From NCBI RefSeq assembly GCF_014699005.1, contig NZ_JACWZY010000034.1, positions 1 through 64,000 on the forward strand: DNA of 64,000 bases. The letters are read 5' to 3'. The DNA comes from Spirosoma profusum. Lineage in GTDB: Bacteria > Bacteroidota > Bacteroidia > Cytophagales > Spirosomataceae. Numbering within the stretch: position 1 is the stretch's first letter; each line of letters opens with the position of its first letter. The notes under the pieces are model-generated. The model ran no database searches. It saw only the letters and a list, made by a program, of their open reading frames with translations, and was not told the origin of the DNA. The position numbers and the translations under genes are program-made. Shown piece by piece: positions 17,657-26,338 of the stretch.

Positions 17657-18117
17657 TTATATATCGGTTGAAGTGCTACGTTCAACCAGTACTTGCCGAT
17701 ATTGCTCCAACAGATCGGGTGTCAGATTACTACCTCGGCTACCTGCTACGTTCAGAATGTTGATCTGGTGCTCCATCAGCCAGGTCCGCAGCTGCTCAGC
17801 TGTAGGATTAACAGGTAGGGCTTTCCTTCGTTGATACACGTATTGAGTGTTAGTTTCGTGCCCCCTGTTACGTTGCCAAAAATCAGGGTACCGTCGGATT
17901 GTACTACGTTAGCGCGGGTACGTGGTGGATACTTCGCGGAGGAATGTTCCGTAAGTCCATAATCCCGCAGTCGCTCATCAGGGCCAGCTTCAGTAAGATA
18001 TCCTTTTGGGGCAATGCCATCCGTTGGAATGCCTAGAGATTGGGCTACTTCCATTCCTAGCTGATCGCTGCCGGTCTGGCCACCGGAGATGATTCGTTGA
18101 AGTTGATACTGAGGCAT
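17657..18117 (-). pseudogene. putative molybdenum carrier / SLOG-type protein, frameshifted
   Basis: From 18117 the minus strand encodes MPQYQLQRIISGGQTGSDQL, a nucleotide-binding motif of the MoCo-carrier (PF12694) family, followed by GIAPKGYLTEAGPDERL, KYPPRTRANV and TLIFGNVTGGTKLT. After NEGKPYLL the frame becomes unrelated and stops at 17776. The expected continuation, NPTAEQLRTWLMEHQINILN then VAGSRGS and LLEQYRQVL, is in another frame from about 17820 to 17657. The lesion lies at about 17815-17825 and corresponds to a net shift of one base gained or two lost. The rejoined product would be about 150 residues, the family's normal length. It lies 72 bases beyond the MOSC-domain gene, which may also relate to molybdenum cofactor handling. 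Confidence 0.8.
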
Positions 18118-18189
18118 AAATTATAAGAATGGACGTTTTTCTGAACGCTATGAGGTACTCCGTTTTTTTACGAAACCAGTGGTTCATAG

Positions 18190-18816
18190 TTAATGCCCAA
18201 ACATCCTTTTTATTGAATCCGGTAGGTGTGGCAAGGCAACTAGTTGAGCCAGCAAGTCAGCATTGGCCTGGCGGTTCAATACAATCTGGAACACTGTTTG
18301 AATGGTAATGTTGGTGTTAGCTGCTTCGATTAAGGTAATAACATCACTAGCCTGCACGGCTCCTGGTTCAACCACGCGAAAATAAATGCCGGATCTCCCC
18401 TCACGAGCGAAGCGCCGAGTCATGCCGGGATCGTCAAACCGAACGTTAAGTTTATAACAGGGGAATCGGGGCTGTACCGCTCGTAAAAGAGCCGACCCAA
18501 CCCGAAACAGGTCGCCAATGTGTACCTCTGATTCAAGCAGCCCTTCTGTGGTCAGGTTCTCCCCAAATAAGCCTGGGGTCCAGTCATCACGTTCGAGTTG
18601 GTGCTGCCAGTGTTCGTAATGCAGGTTATCATAAGCATACACCGCCTTGTCCGGCCCGCCGTGTACCTTCAGATCAGCTTGCTGATCCCCTACGAAGTTG
18701 AGCGGCTCCAGAGAAACCGCCCCCTGAATGGGCTGCTTGAAAATACCGGTAGTAATCGTGCGTCCAGCCCATTCAACAGAACGAGGCAGGCCTACATTGA
18801 CCGAAAGGATGTGCAT
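18190..18816 (-). CDS. MOSC domain-containing protein (YiiM-like)
   Basis: A 208-residue MOSC-domain protein. Visible family features are the N-terminal strand MHILSVNVGLPRSVEW, VHGGPDKAVYAYDNLHYEHW, LFGENLTTEGL, VHIGDLFRVG and the conserved Cys in VQPRFPCYKLNVRF, expected to bind sulfur or the cofactor. The C-terminal helical tail (LAQLVALPHLPDSIKRMF) is as in YiiM. MOSC proteins handle molybdenum cofactor or reduce N-hydroxylated compounds; YiiM-type proteins lack the beta-barrel domain of mARC proteins. It is followed by the broken molybdenum-carrier-like gene in the same direction. Confidence 0.9.
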   Translation of the reverse strand: MHILSVNVGLPRSVEWAGRTITTGIFKQPIQGAVSLEPLNFVGDQQADLKVHGGPDKAVYAYDNLHYEHWQHQLERDDWTPGLFGENLTTEGLLESEVHIGDLFRVGSALLRAVQPRFPCYKLNVRFDDPGMTRRFAREGRSGIYFRVVEPGAVQASDVITLIEAANTNITIQTVFQIVLNRQANADLLAQLVALPHLPDSIKRMFGH

Positions 18817-18831
18817 GCGCAGCTTGATAGA

Positions 18832-19408
18832 CTAGAGATTGGCAATTGGGTTAGTACTGATACGGCGTTCGTCGGGTTGGATGGGGAGGTCGTTAATGCT
18901 GGCAAATCGTTTGCTCATCAGGCCATTTTCGTCGAACTCCCAAAGTTCGTTGCCATAGCTGCGATACCAGTGCGCGCTTACATCATGCCATCGCACCAGC
19001 GACCCGGTCGTATTCGAACCGAACCGTTATTCGGTTCTCGACAAAGGTCCGCTCCGGCGGCCCGGCACAGTTCTTTCCTTAGTTTGTAATCCAGCTCCCT
19101 TTCCCATTTACGGGTCAAAACTCTTTAACTTCCGCTCGTCTGTTGATGAATTTGGTTCAGTTGCGCCACTCGGTGTCCATCGTGTAGGCTAAACTGACTT
19201 CTTCAGGATCTTTGCTGTTCCAGGCATCTTCGGCCATCTGTATTTTTTGCATAGCCGTGTCACGTGTAAATGGCGGCAGGGGTGGTCGCAAAGCTGGATT
19301 GTAAGGTGGTTGAGCGAGTACCTCGTCCCACATTGTGTCTCCGCACGCTTCGATCACAAAAGGCTGCCCGTCATCTTCGAATGGTGTACTTGAATCCGTT
19401 GTGTTCAT
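18832..19408 (-). pseudogene. DUF1348 / SnoaL-like (NTF2 fold) protein, multiple lesions
   Basis: The N-terminal part (19408-19157) gives [37 protein letters not shown] and then a stop. In this family the next residue is Arg, so CGA has become TGA. The same frame continues TKFINRRAEVKEF and then shifts. LTRKWERELDYKLRKEL is in the next frame, consistent with one T lost from a T run. [10 protein letters not shown] follows in a further frame, and [20 protein letters not shown] with [15 protein letters not shown] in yet another, ending at 18832. All parts of a DUF1348 protein of about 155 residues are therefore present but broken by one nonsense mutation and at least three frameshifts. A substitution among the lesions argues for true decay rather than sequencing error alone. 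Confidence 0.85.
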
Positions 19409-19748
19409 GATTAGTTGGTTAAGCAGCTACTTGAGCAGTCAAAAGGTCTGCCCAAAAGTCAATGATAATTTACCTCAACCTGAGAAAGCATTTTGAGTCT
19501 CGCAGGCTACTAATTGGATTGGACAGATATCGAAATTTGCATTGGCGATCCCAGTATAAACGGACCGACTGTTACACAATCCTAATGGCTTAGCATCGAG
19601 GAAGATTCTTATCTTGAAGTAGGATGGGCAAAAAGCGCATCACTCCTCATCATGGCAACAGTCACGGACATTTAAATGAACAGTGAAAGGTTAGTATTTT
19701 TACCAGTAAAAGATAGCAAATCCAGGCAGATTAACTGCCGAACGAAAC
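19409..19748. other. intergenic, no gene seen
   Basis: No supported gene. A 20-codon His-rich frame from ATG 19624 to 19686 is too short to defend. The segment lies 3' of the M48 peptidase gene and 5' of the DUF1348 pseudogene, so the pseudogene's former promoter would be here. No clear hairpin terminator is visible. Confidence 0.4.
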
Positions 19749-20735
19749 TTACTTCTTGCCAAAACCACCAAATCCCTTCAAGCCTGATGACAGCGACGAA
19801 CCAAGGGCAGAAGCCGCCTTCTGGGCCGCTGTCGGTTCGGCCGGTGTGTCGGGGTCGGCGAGTAGCGCCGGGGTCGGCTGCTCACCGCACTTCAGGTAAT
19901 TGCCCGTCAATATTTCTTTGTACTGCTCCGACTCCGACCAGGCCAGAATTTCTTTCACCCGCAGAACGGTATAAGGATGCGTTTGGCGCAGCATCGACTG
20001 TACCTTAATCAGTTTAGCCATCCAGTTATCATCGACGTACTCCTCAAATTCATCCGCCTGATGCTTAATGGCTTCGACGCTGATAGGATCGCTTAGGGTT
20101 TTGGAATAGCCCGCAATTTTGCCTAACGCTTCGCTGACAGCGCCTACGTCTTGGGTGGTCAGCAGAGCCGCCCGATCGGCGGAGAATTCGGCCCGGCGGC
20201 TCCACTCCAGCAGAGCCAACTGTACGCTGATATCGAGGGCGCTGTTGAAGGGAGCCGGAATCATGCTCATCAGGGAAGAACCGAAATACCGCAGAAAGTA
20301 CGTGAACGTATTGTAAAACATATGGTCGCATTTGACGTGCCCCAGTTCATGGCCAATAATCGCTAAGGCTTCGCGTTCCGTCAGAATATCCAGCAGGCCG
20401 GAGTTAATATTGATGCTGTAACGGTCAATTCCACTGGCAAAGGCATTAATTTCGTCGATGGTTTCGACGTAGAGATCGGGCAATTTGGGGACATCGAGCA
20501 CACGTGCCATTTTGGTATAGGCACGGTAGAGAGAGGGGTACTGGGTTTCGCTGACGCGTGCACAGGATGAGCTATTGTAATAATGCTGGGCGTGTTCAAA
20601 GTACGAATTGATGGTGCCAATTATGGACTTGAATTTGTCAATGCCTTTGAGGATACTGCCGGCGTCGCGATCTAAGGAATGCTGAAAGGCGTGATGGGAA
20701 AGCCCTGGAAACTCTATAAGGTCTTCTCGTAGCAT
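19749..20735 (-). CDS. M48 family zinc metallopeptidase
   Basis: A 328-residue peptidase with the zinc-binding signature IIGHELGHVKCDHMF (HExxH) and the third ligand region EFSADRAALL (ExxxD). The preceding segment AFASGIDRYSININSGLLDI is the typical substrate-edge strand of M48 enzymes. There is no signal peptide. A hydrophobic stretch just after the active site (FLRYFGSSLMSMIPAPF) could be membrane-associated. The C-terminus is a low-complexity Gly/Ser/Phe tail (GSSLSSGLKGFGGFGKK) preceded by a Pro/Ala-rich linker. M48 enzymes degrade damaged membrane proteins or process peptides; the specific role is unknown. It is an isolated gene. Confidence 0.9.
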   Translation of the reverse strand: MLREDLIEFPGLSHHAFQHSLDRDAGSILKGIDKFKSIIGTINSYFEHAQHYYNSSSCARVSETQYPSLYRAYTKMARVLDVPKLPDLYVETIDEINAFASGIDRYSININSGLLDILTEREALAIIGHELGHVKCDHMFYNTFTYFLRYFGSSLMSMIPAPFNSALDISVQLALLEWSRRAEFSADRAALLTTQDVGAVSEALGKIAGYSKTLSDPISVEAIKHQADEFEEYVDDNWMAKLIKVQSMLRQTHPYTVLRVKEILAWSESEQYKEILTGNYLKCGEQPTPALLADPDTPAEPTAAQKAASALGSSLSSGLKGFGGFGKK

Positions 20736-20891
20736 GATGTAGGGGTCTGGGTATTGATTTCACACTAAACTACGGTTGATCCTCAATAAGTCAACGCCTA
20801 CCTTACTGATCGGCATTTTTTCGTTCTTAAATCGTTCCGTTCTTTTCCTATATTCCTCTACGACACAACTTCTTTCGTACAAAAAAGCATA

Positions 20892-21116
20892 GTCCAAGGT
20901 GGCTCGGTTACGGGTGCTGGACATAACAGCACTGCTTACTCATCGGATGGGAAAGAAATGTACTGCGTTTATCACGGTAGGACAGCGTAAACTGGTGAGG
21001 AGTGGGGGCTTTTCTTGACCGGATGTAAGTCAAGGCATAATCAAGGTCTTAGGTTATATCCTACTACGCCCAAAAAAATCCCCTCAGGCATATCAGCGAC
21101 CGGTCAAACCAAATGA
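20892..21116 (+). pseudogene. GH43-like glycosidase, C-terminal remnant
   Basis: A plus-strand frame from about 20892 encodes SVTGAGHNSTAYSSDGKEMY, then CVYHGRTA, an in-frame TAA at 20988, then TGEEWGLFL and finally PTTPKKIPSG before a stop at 21114-21116. This order (GHNS, SPDGKE, VYHGRT, TGxER, PTTTP) is that of the C-terminal end of family 43 glycosidase catalytic domains. About 70 codons of an original 300 or more remain and no start is visible. It is a decayed carbohydrate-active gene, unrelated in position to the intact hemicellulose cluster 25 kb away. Confidence 0.55.
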
Positions 21117-21167
21117 CATTAAGTTAGATCATGCCTGGCTTAATATCTAGTTAAACCTGGCAGGTCC

Positions 21168-21220
21168 ACCTTTACGGGACACTACATTGAGCTCGTTCCA
21201 TATCGTGCCCCGTAAAAGGT
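21168..21220. repeat. imperfect inverted repeat upstream of the MBL-fold gene
   Basis: Two 15-16-base arms (ACCTTTACGGGACAC at 21168-21182 and GTGCCCCGTAAAAGGT at 21205-21220) pair with one mismatch and one bulge around a 22-base loop. It lies about 100 bases before the MBL-fold hydrolase start. It may be a terminator remnant of the degraded GH43-like gene or a leader hairpin. Confidence 0.4.
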
Positions 21221-21322
21221 AGGAATTCCAAATCTCATAGTTTAGGTTAAATTAGATAAGATTTACAAGTAGTGCTTTATTCTCGGCAACTTAAACAGCG
21301 TTTGTCAACTACTTTTCAAATA

Positions 21323-22600
21323 ATGAAAACAGGTTATACATGGGGCGGTTTTCAAATCCTTTTGATTCCGCTATTGCTAATTGGACTCTCCAATTGTCTA
21401 GCCCAAAACAAAAAGGAGAGCCTGCCTACCTGGAAAGCGGGCAATCTGGATATTCATCATATCAATACAGGCAGAGGGAATGCTACGTTTTTTATTTTAC
21501 CCGATGGTACTACGCTGCTAATTGATGCGGGTGCACTGGATCCGACTTCAGAACGAACAACAAGTCCCAGGAACACATCAGCCGTGCCCAGTTCGGCAAA
21601 GCAGCCGGGTGAATGGATTGCCCGCTACATCACCAAGATGATGACCATCAGCCAGCTTCAGCCCAAGTTGGATTATGCCCAGATTACGCACTTTCACGCT
21701 GACCATATGGGAAGTCCCTCATCAATTTCTCCTAAATCAAAAGAAGGGGACTTCGTGCTGACTGGCATTAGCGAAGTGGCCGCCTATCTGCCCATCGACA
21801 AGATTATTGACCGGGGATGGCCAGACTATGCATATCCAACTCCGCGGGATAGCCCGATGATGACCAACTATAAAGCGTTTGTCGAGTGGCAACGTAAAAA
21901 CAAGGGTACCGTTTTCGAACGTAGTAAACCCGGACGTATCGACCAGATTGTACTGAAACGAAATCCGGATCAGTTTGCTAATACGTTCGAGATACGTAAC
22001 ATCATTGCCAACGGCGAACTCTGGACCGGAACGGGAACCGCTACCCAGAAACTTTTCCCAGAACTGACAAACTTGAAATCGAATCAGTTGCCCTCTGAAA
22101 ATATGTGTAGTATCGGCATCCGGCTTCGGTATGGTCTATTCGATTATTTTTCAGGAGGTGATATGCCCGGTGTACTCCGCTTTGGTGCTCCCCGCTGGAA
22201 CGACGTAGAAACGCCCGTCTCGAAAGTAGTTGGCCCCGTAGATGTTCATATTCTGGATCACCATGGAAATCGCGATTCGCAGAATGATAATTTACTGGCC
22301 GCGTTACGTCCGCGCGTATTAGTGATTCCTGTCTGGTCGTCTGATCACCCGGGTCATGATGTACTGGATCGTATTTATTCTCAGGAAATTTATGAAGGTG
22401 AGCGGGATGTATTCGCAACGGATATGCTGGAAGCCAACAAGCTGGTTATTGGTGAGTTGCTTAACCGGCTCAAAAGCGACAAAGGGCACATTGTCGTTCG
22501 CGTAGCGACAGGAGGCACGACGTATCAGGTTATTACGTTGGATGACAGTAACGAAACCTTCACCATTAAAACTGTATTTGGTCCCTATACGGCTCGTTGA
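21323..22600 (+). CDS. secreted MBL-fold metallohydrolase
   Basis: A 425-residue exported protein; ATG 21323 gives the signal peptide (LLIPLLLIGLSNCLAQ). Metallo-beta-lactamase features are GRGNATFFILPDGTTLLIDA, the metal motif THFHADHMG (HxHxDH), a further His in ISGGDMPG/VHILDHHGNRD, and VIPVWSSDHPG. The layout resembles ComEC-like or phosphorylcholine-esterase-like MBL proteins, in which the substrate is often a nucleic acid or phosphoester. An insertion of about 120 residues follows the metal motif. The cellular role is unknown. It is a single gene, transcribed alone. Confidence 0.8.
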   Translation: MKTGYTWGGFQILLIPLLLIGLSNCLAQNKKESLPTWKAGNLDIHHINTGRGNATFFILPDGTTLLIDAGALDPTSERTTSPRNTSAVPSSAKQPGEWIARYITKMMTISQLQPKLDYAQITHFHADHMGSPSSISPKSKEGDFVLTGISEVAAYLPIDKIIDRGWPDYAYPTPRDSPMMTNYKAFVEWQRKNKGTVFERSKPGRIDQIVLKRNPDQFANTFEIRNIIANGELWTGTGTATQKLFPELTNLKSNQLPSENMCSIGIRLRYGLFDYFSGGDMPGVLRFGAPRWNDVETPVSKVVGPVDVHILDHHGNRDSQNDNLLAALRPRVLVIPVWSSDHPGHDVLDRIYSQEIYEGERDVFATDMLEANKLVIGELLNRLKSDKGHIVVRVATGGTTYQVITLDDSNETFTIKTVFGPYTAR

Positions 22601-22772
22601 ATGAGTAGGTATGCAAAATGGAAACTGAAAAATAGTCGCCCAATTAAATCCCTCGATCTTTGATTGACTATATTAGCTAGCTGCCGTTGCGATACAAAAT
22701 TTAACAGCCGTTCTTTAATTTTCCGCCGGAACGCGGAGTCCAGAATGTTATCAGAAATTAAAAATATATATT

Positions 22773-23846
22773 ATGAGTGAGTTTTTGGGGTATGAAAAGA
22801 TGCCTAAGAATATAAAAAAACTTGGACTGAGTGAAAATGATTTTTCTAAAATAGACAAACTAAAGTGGGTGGTAACCGAGAAAGTTCATGGAGCAAACTT
22901 TAGTTTCGTATATGAAAATGGTAATTTGAAATTTGCTAAACGAAAAGAATACCTTAAATGGGCAGACGATTTTTTTGGGTTTCAATTAGTTGTAAGAAAA
23001 TTAGAAGACAATATACTTCAGTTATGTGAGCATTTAAGCGCCGAAATAATTGGTAAGAAATATATTGTTCATGGCGAATTATTTGGGGGAGAATACCCAC
23101 ATCCGGATGTTACCCCTATAAAGGATTTGCATGCCATTCAAACCGGCGTGTATTACACGCCTGATATTAACTTTTGTGCATTTGATATTGCTATTGAACC
23201 GGTTGGTTCTGAGCCTAAATATTACGTAGATTATAAAACCTCACTCACTTACTTTAAGCAGTTTGACATATTTCATGCAAAACCATTATTTATTGGGAAA
23301 CTTGTAGAGGCAATGAACTTCAATAGTAGGATTGATTCCTTGATTCCACACGAGTTCAAGCTTCCCGAACTAAAAGGCAATTTAATAGAAGGTGTTGTTA
23401 TAAAACCCTTTACTAAAATTGATACTGAGATACTTGCATCAAGACCAATATTTAAGCTTAAAAACCCTGAGTTTGACGAAGAAGACAAATACCATGAAGC
23501 CGAAAAATGGTCGTTCACCCCAAAAGTTTCCTCTAAAACAGAAGACTTATCATTTGTTGTAAGCGAATTAAGGGGATATATAAATCAAAACAGATTACAA
23601 AGCGCTATTTCAAAAATTGGTGAGTTTGACGCCAGAAATGCTAGTCGGATTATTGAAATAAAAAAAGAATTTTTAGAAGATGTATTGCTTGATTTTAATG
23701 AGAATACAAGTAATTTTTTAAATGATTTACCTTCTGAAGCAAAAGAATGGATTATTGACAGGGTAAATTCTGAGGTAAAACTTCTGCTAATAAGATATTG
23801 CCAAAATATGGACGGAGATAATACTCGACACATTGTAGAAAATTAG
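22773..23846 (+). CDS. RNA ligase family protein (Rnl2-like)
   Basis: A 357-residue protein with the nucleotidyltransferase motifs of the T4 Rnl2/REL family in order: motif I TEKVHGANFSF with the Lys that takes AMP (KxHG), KFAKRKEYLKW, motif III/IIIa FCAFDIAIE, motif IV LIEGVVIKPF and motif V IFKLKNPEF. A helical domain of about 110 residues follows (DLSFVVSELRGYINQNRLQS), as in Rnl2. The enzyme should join RNA 3'-OH and 5'-phosphate ends, most likely nicks in duplex RNA. The gene is strikingly AT-rich, with lysine AAA and AAT codons dominating, unlike its neighbours, and it stands alone. Phage or horizontal origin is likely. No neighbouring RNA repair gene (Pnkp, RtcB) is present. Confidence 0.85.
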   Translation: MSEFLGYEKMPKNIKKLGLSENDFSKIDKLKWVVTEKVHGANFSFVYENGNLKFAKRKEYLKWADDFFGFQLVVRKLEDNILQLCEHLSAEIIGKKYIVHGELFGGEYPHPDVTPIKDLHAIQTGVYYTPDINFCAFDIAIEPVGSEPKYYVDYKTSLTYFKQFDIFHAKPLFIGKLVEAMNFNSRIDSLIPHEFKLPELKGNLIEGVVIKPFTKIDTEILASRPIFKLKNPEFDEEDKYHEAEKWSFTPKVSSKTEDLSFVVSELRGYINQNRLQSAISKIGEFDARNASRIIEIKKEFLEDVLLDFNENTSNFLNDLPSEAKEWIIDRVNSEVKLLLIRYCQNMDGDNTRHIVEN

Positions 23847-23907
23847 CTAAATCAAGTCGCCAAAATCGAAATAAATAGTAAGAGCAAAACAAAACTTTTG
23901 TTGTGAG

Positions 23908-24414
23908 CTAAACTTGTTGATAAAGTATGCTGACTTCTTCAGCTATCATTTGACGCAGTTCATTGGAGACGCCAAAAGAGGATTGACTATTTATCGTCCA
24001 GCCAATGACGGGTATACCATGAGATCCTATACCAATCAGCAGCTTTGTGTGAGCTGATTTTGTGGCAAGCATTTTTGAGTGATAATGGAATGTTAAATTA
24101 TATGTTTTCAGAACGGTCTCAATGACGCTTTTGCCGTTCAGTAACAGGAGATGTAGGAGACTGGTTTTTAGTTGCTGCTGAAGAAAATCAGCATCCGCCG
24201 TTTTTAATTTTGTCCGAACAGAGACATCCTTAATTTTTCCCCAGACCGGATCGGTAGCCCATTGTATCAAGTCAAGATGACAGGCTGTGCCTTTTAAATA
24301 AGACGCATTGAAATAAAGCAATGCGCGTTCAGATAAGGAATTGGGCGGTCTCCAGCGCGAGTTTGGGGAACAGGCGATGGATGGAATGCTGGAGCCGAAA
24401 ACTAAGCAAAGCAA
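23908..24414 (-). CDS. hypothetical protein, start uncertain
   Basis: I do not recognise this 168-residue frame. The core segment ALLYFNASYLKGTACHLDLI, QWATDPVWGKI and LLHLLLLNGKSVIETVLKTY is conserved-looking; the LLLNG and LDLxQWATDPVW strings recall the uracil-DNA-glycosylase superfamily, but I cannot confirm this. The only start in the track is TTG at 24414. The open frame extends upstream with a hydrophobic run (YHYFFLLLCLVFG) that lacks ATG or GTG, so the true N-terminus may be missing or the gene truncated. It is AT-rich like the RNA ligase gene, with which it is convergent; it could have arrived with it. Confidence 0.45.
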   Translation of the reverse strand: MLCLVFGSSIPSIACSPNSRWRPPNSLSERALLYFNASYLKGTACHLDLIQWATDPVWGKIKDVSVRTKLKTADADFLQQQLKTSLLHLLLLNGKSVIETVLKTYNLTFHYHSKMLATKSAHTKLLIGIGSHGIPVIGWTINSQSSFGVSNELRQMIAEEVSILYQQV

Positions 24415-24504
24415 TAGAAAAAAATAGTGGTAAATAATAGCCGCTACGTGTCAGAGCACACAATAAACGAGCTGCATCTACGTTTATAGATCAGTATGCT
24501 TCGC

Positions 24505-24534
24505 AGCCCTAATGGACACCATTGGGGCTTTTTT
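24505..24534 (+). terminator. rho-independent terminator
   Basis: An 11-base stem (AGCCCTAATGG and CCATTGGGGCT, one G-T pair) with a 2-base loop core is followed by TTTTTT on the plus strand. No plus-strand gene ends nearby: the RNA ligase stops 650 bases upstream, and the intervening frame is on the other strand. It may therefore end an unannotated small RNA or be the relic of a lost gene. Confidence 0.65.
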
Positions 24535-24696
24535 GTTGGGTACCTGTTCGAGCTGGTAACCAGTTTCAGTTCCTAATCTTCATTTTGCAAATAGAAGTAT
24601 TACTTCCAGTGGTAGGATTGGTTTTAGTTCGAAAGAGGCTTCATAAAGGAAATAGTTAAAATCTGAATGAAACTTACCTTCTGCTTCCTCTATAAA

Positions 24697-25605
24697 ATGA
24701 AACTTGGCTTATGTTTACTCCTGCTGGCACTCGCTGGCCATGTATGTGGTCAGCAAATTATACCCTTGTATACCGGCTCCATCCCCAATGCTACGTCTTA
24801 TGCAATGAAAGAACTAGCTCAGGAAAAAGATGGTCGAATCGTTTGGTATCGAAAGGTATCTAAGCCAACCCTAACCATTTTTCTACCAGCTAAAGAGACC
24901 GCTAGTGGTACCGGAGTTGTTATTTTTCCAGGAGGTGGCTATTCAGGAGAAAGCTACGATGCAGAAGGGCTTAAAATTGCAGAATCCTTTATCAGGCATG
25001 GCGTAGCGGCTTTTATTGTCAAGTACCGCTTGCCCAGTGACTCCATCATGGTTGATAAAAGCATAGGTCCCTTGCAAGATGCTCAACGCGCCATCAAAGT
25101 AGTCCGGGAGCGAGCCGACGAATGGGATATCAAACCTGATAAAATCGGCATCATGGGCTTTTCGGCGGGTGGGCATCTAGCCTCGACAGCCGGCACGAAA
25201 TTCAATGAGTCACTGATCGAGAACGCAAACAAGACCAGCTTACGTCCCGATTTTATGATTCTGATTTATCCGGTCATTTCCATGAACGAAACCCTGGGCC
25301 ACAAAGGATCAAGAACGAGTTTGTTGGGGAGCAAACCTACCGGTGATCAAATCGAACGTTTCTCGAACGAACTACACGTAACTAATCAGATTCCCCCCAC
25401 TTATATTACTCATGCCGGAGACGATAAGGTCGTTGATGTGGACAATAGTATTGCTTTTTACGAAGCGTTACGTCATCATAACGTAGCGGCCGAATTGCAT
25501 CTGTATCCCAAAGGTGATCACGGATTTGTCTTGAAACTCCCAACCGAAGAATGGATGCACCCCCTTTTTAGCTGGATGAAACAGAACGACTGGCTAAAGA
25601 AATAA
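24697..25605 (+). CDS. secreted alpha/beta hydrolase (BD-FAE/acetyl-esterase-like)
   Basis: A 302-residue exported esterase-type hydrolase. Start 24697 gives the signal peptide MKLGLCLLLLALAGHVCG; ATG 24667 is an alternative. It has the oxyanion motif VVIFPGGGYSG, the nucleophile elbow GIMGFSAGGHLAS (Ser), the acid region ITHAGDDKVVDVDNS (Asp) and the catalytic His in YPKGDHGF. This is the HSL/BD-FAE-like class that often deacetylates xylan or other acylated carbohydrates. It lies well apart from the hemicellulose locus and stands as a single gene, so its substrate is uncertain. Confidence 0.88.
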   Translation: MKLGLCLLLLALAGHVCGQQIIPLYTGSIPNATSYAMKELAQEKDGRIVWYRKVSKPTLTIFLPAKETASGTGVVIFPGGGYSGESYDAEGLKIAESFIRHGVAAFIVKYRLPSDSIMVDKSIGPLQDAQRAIKVVRERADEWDIKPDKIGIMGFSAGGHLASTAGTKFNESLIENANKTSLRPDFMILIYPVISMNETLGHKGSRTSLLGSKPTGDQIERFSNELHVTNQIPPTYITHAGDDKVVDVDNSIAFYEALRHHNVAAELHLYPKGDHGFVLKLPTEEWMHPLFSWMKQNDWLKK

Positions 25606-25641
25606 GCGTTTAGAAACCTCCCTTTACGTGAGCTAAGAACT

Positions 25642-26338
25642 TTATTCTGACTTGACTTTTAGCTTTTGAGCTAGGCGCCTGACCTGCGTAGCCTGAAACT
25701 GGCCTCCTCGTGCCGTACGAAAGCCTGCACGGTTCACTTCGGCGGCAATCTCCGTATAGTTTTTATTCGCCTGACGCATCATGGCAATCATTGATGCCGC
25801 TCGTCGATTATTCTCATTCGCAGCCGCTCGTCGAACATTGCCGGCAGTGCCTCTACGTCTGGCCTCATCGGTCAAATTCTCTGGTTTGCCTAACGTAGCA
25901 CCTTTGGCCCGTTTTGCCGCAAGAGCTGCTTTGGTTCGGCTGCCGATCAATTCCCGTTCATGCAGCACCAACGTAGCAAAAATACCAATGGTCAACGTAT
26001 TGGCATCCGGCAAATCCACACACTGGAAGTTCACGCCTGAATCACGTAAAGATAAACGAAGCGTTGCGGCTCAACCGGTCGAGTTTGGCAATCACCAACG
26101 TAGCGTCTTCCTTTTTGCTACGTTCGATGGCGGCTGTCAACTGCTCGCGTTTGTCTTTTTTGCTCGATTCCACTTCAGTGTATTCCGCAACAATAACACC
26201 TTTCACGTAGCCAGCTACTGCGTTACGTTGCGCATCGAGGCCAAGTCCAGATTCACCCTGCTTTTTCGTACTGACCCGGTAATATGCTACGTATTTCGTT
26301 ACGCCAGATGCAACGCTCGTCGAAGAGGACTTAGTCAT
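25642..26338 (-). pseudogene. serine recombinase (resolvase/invertase family), frameshifted
   Basis: The N-terminal half (26338-26042) has YVAYYRVSTKKQGESGLGLD with catalytic Ser23 and VIAKLDRLSRNASFIFT, then a stop. The second half (26034-25642) continues NFQCVDLPDANTLTIGIFAT, HERELIGSRTKAALAAKRAKG and a C-terminal helix-turn-helix-like segment (NYTEIAAEVNRAGFRTARGG). The expected joint FIFT-LRDSGV-NFQ is broken. The DNA reads TTTACGTGATTCAGGC where ACG CTA CGT GAT would be in frame, so a 5-base deletion between short ACG repeats explains the lesion. Rejoined length is about 230 residues, a normal small serine recombinase. The gene before it (26331-26714) overlaps its start by 8 bases. Confidence 0.85.

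Noticed and set aside
19624-19686. 20-codon His-rich frame
   Set aside because: Too short and without context; probably chance.
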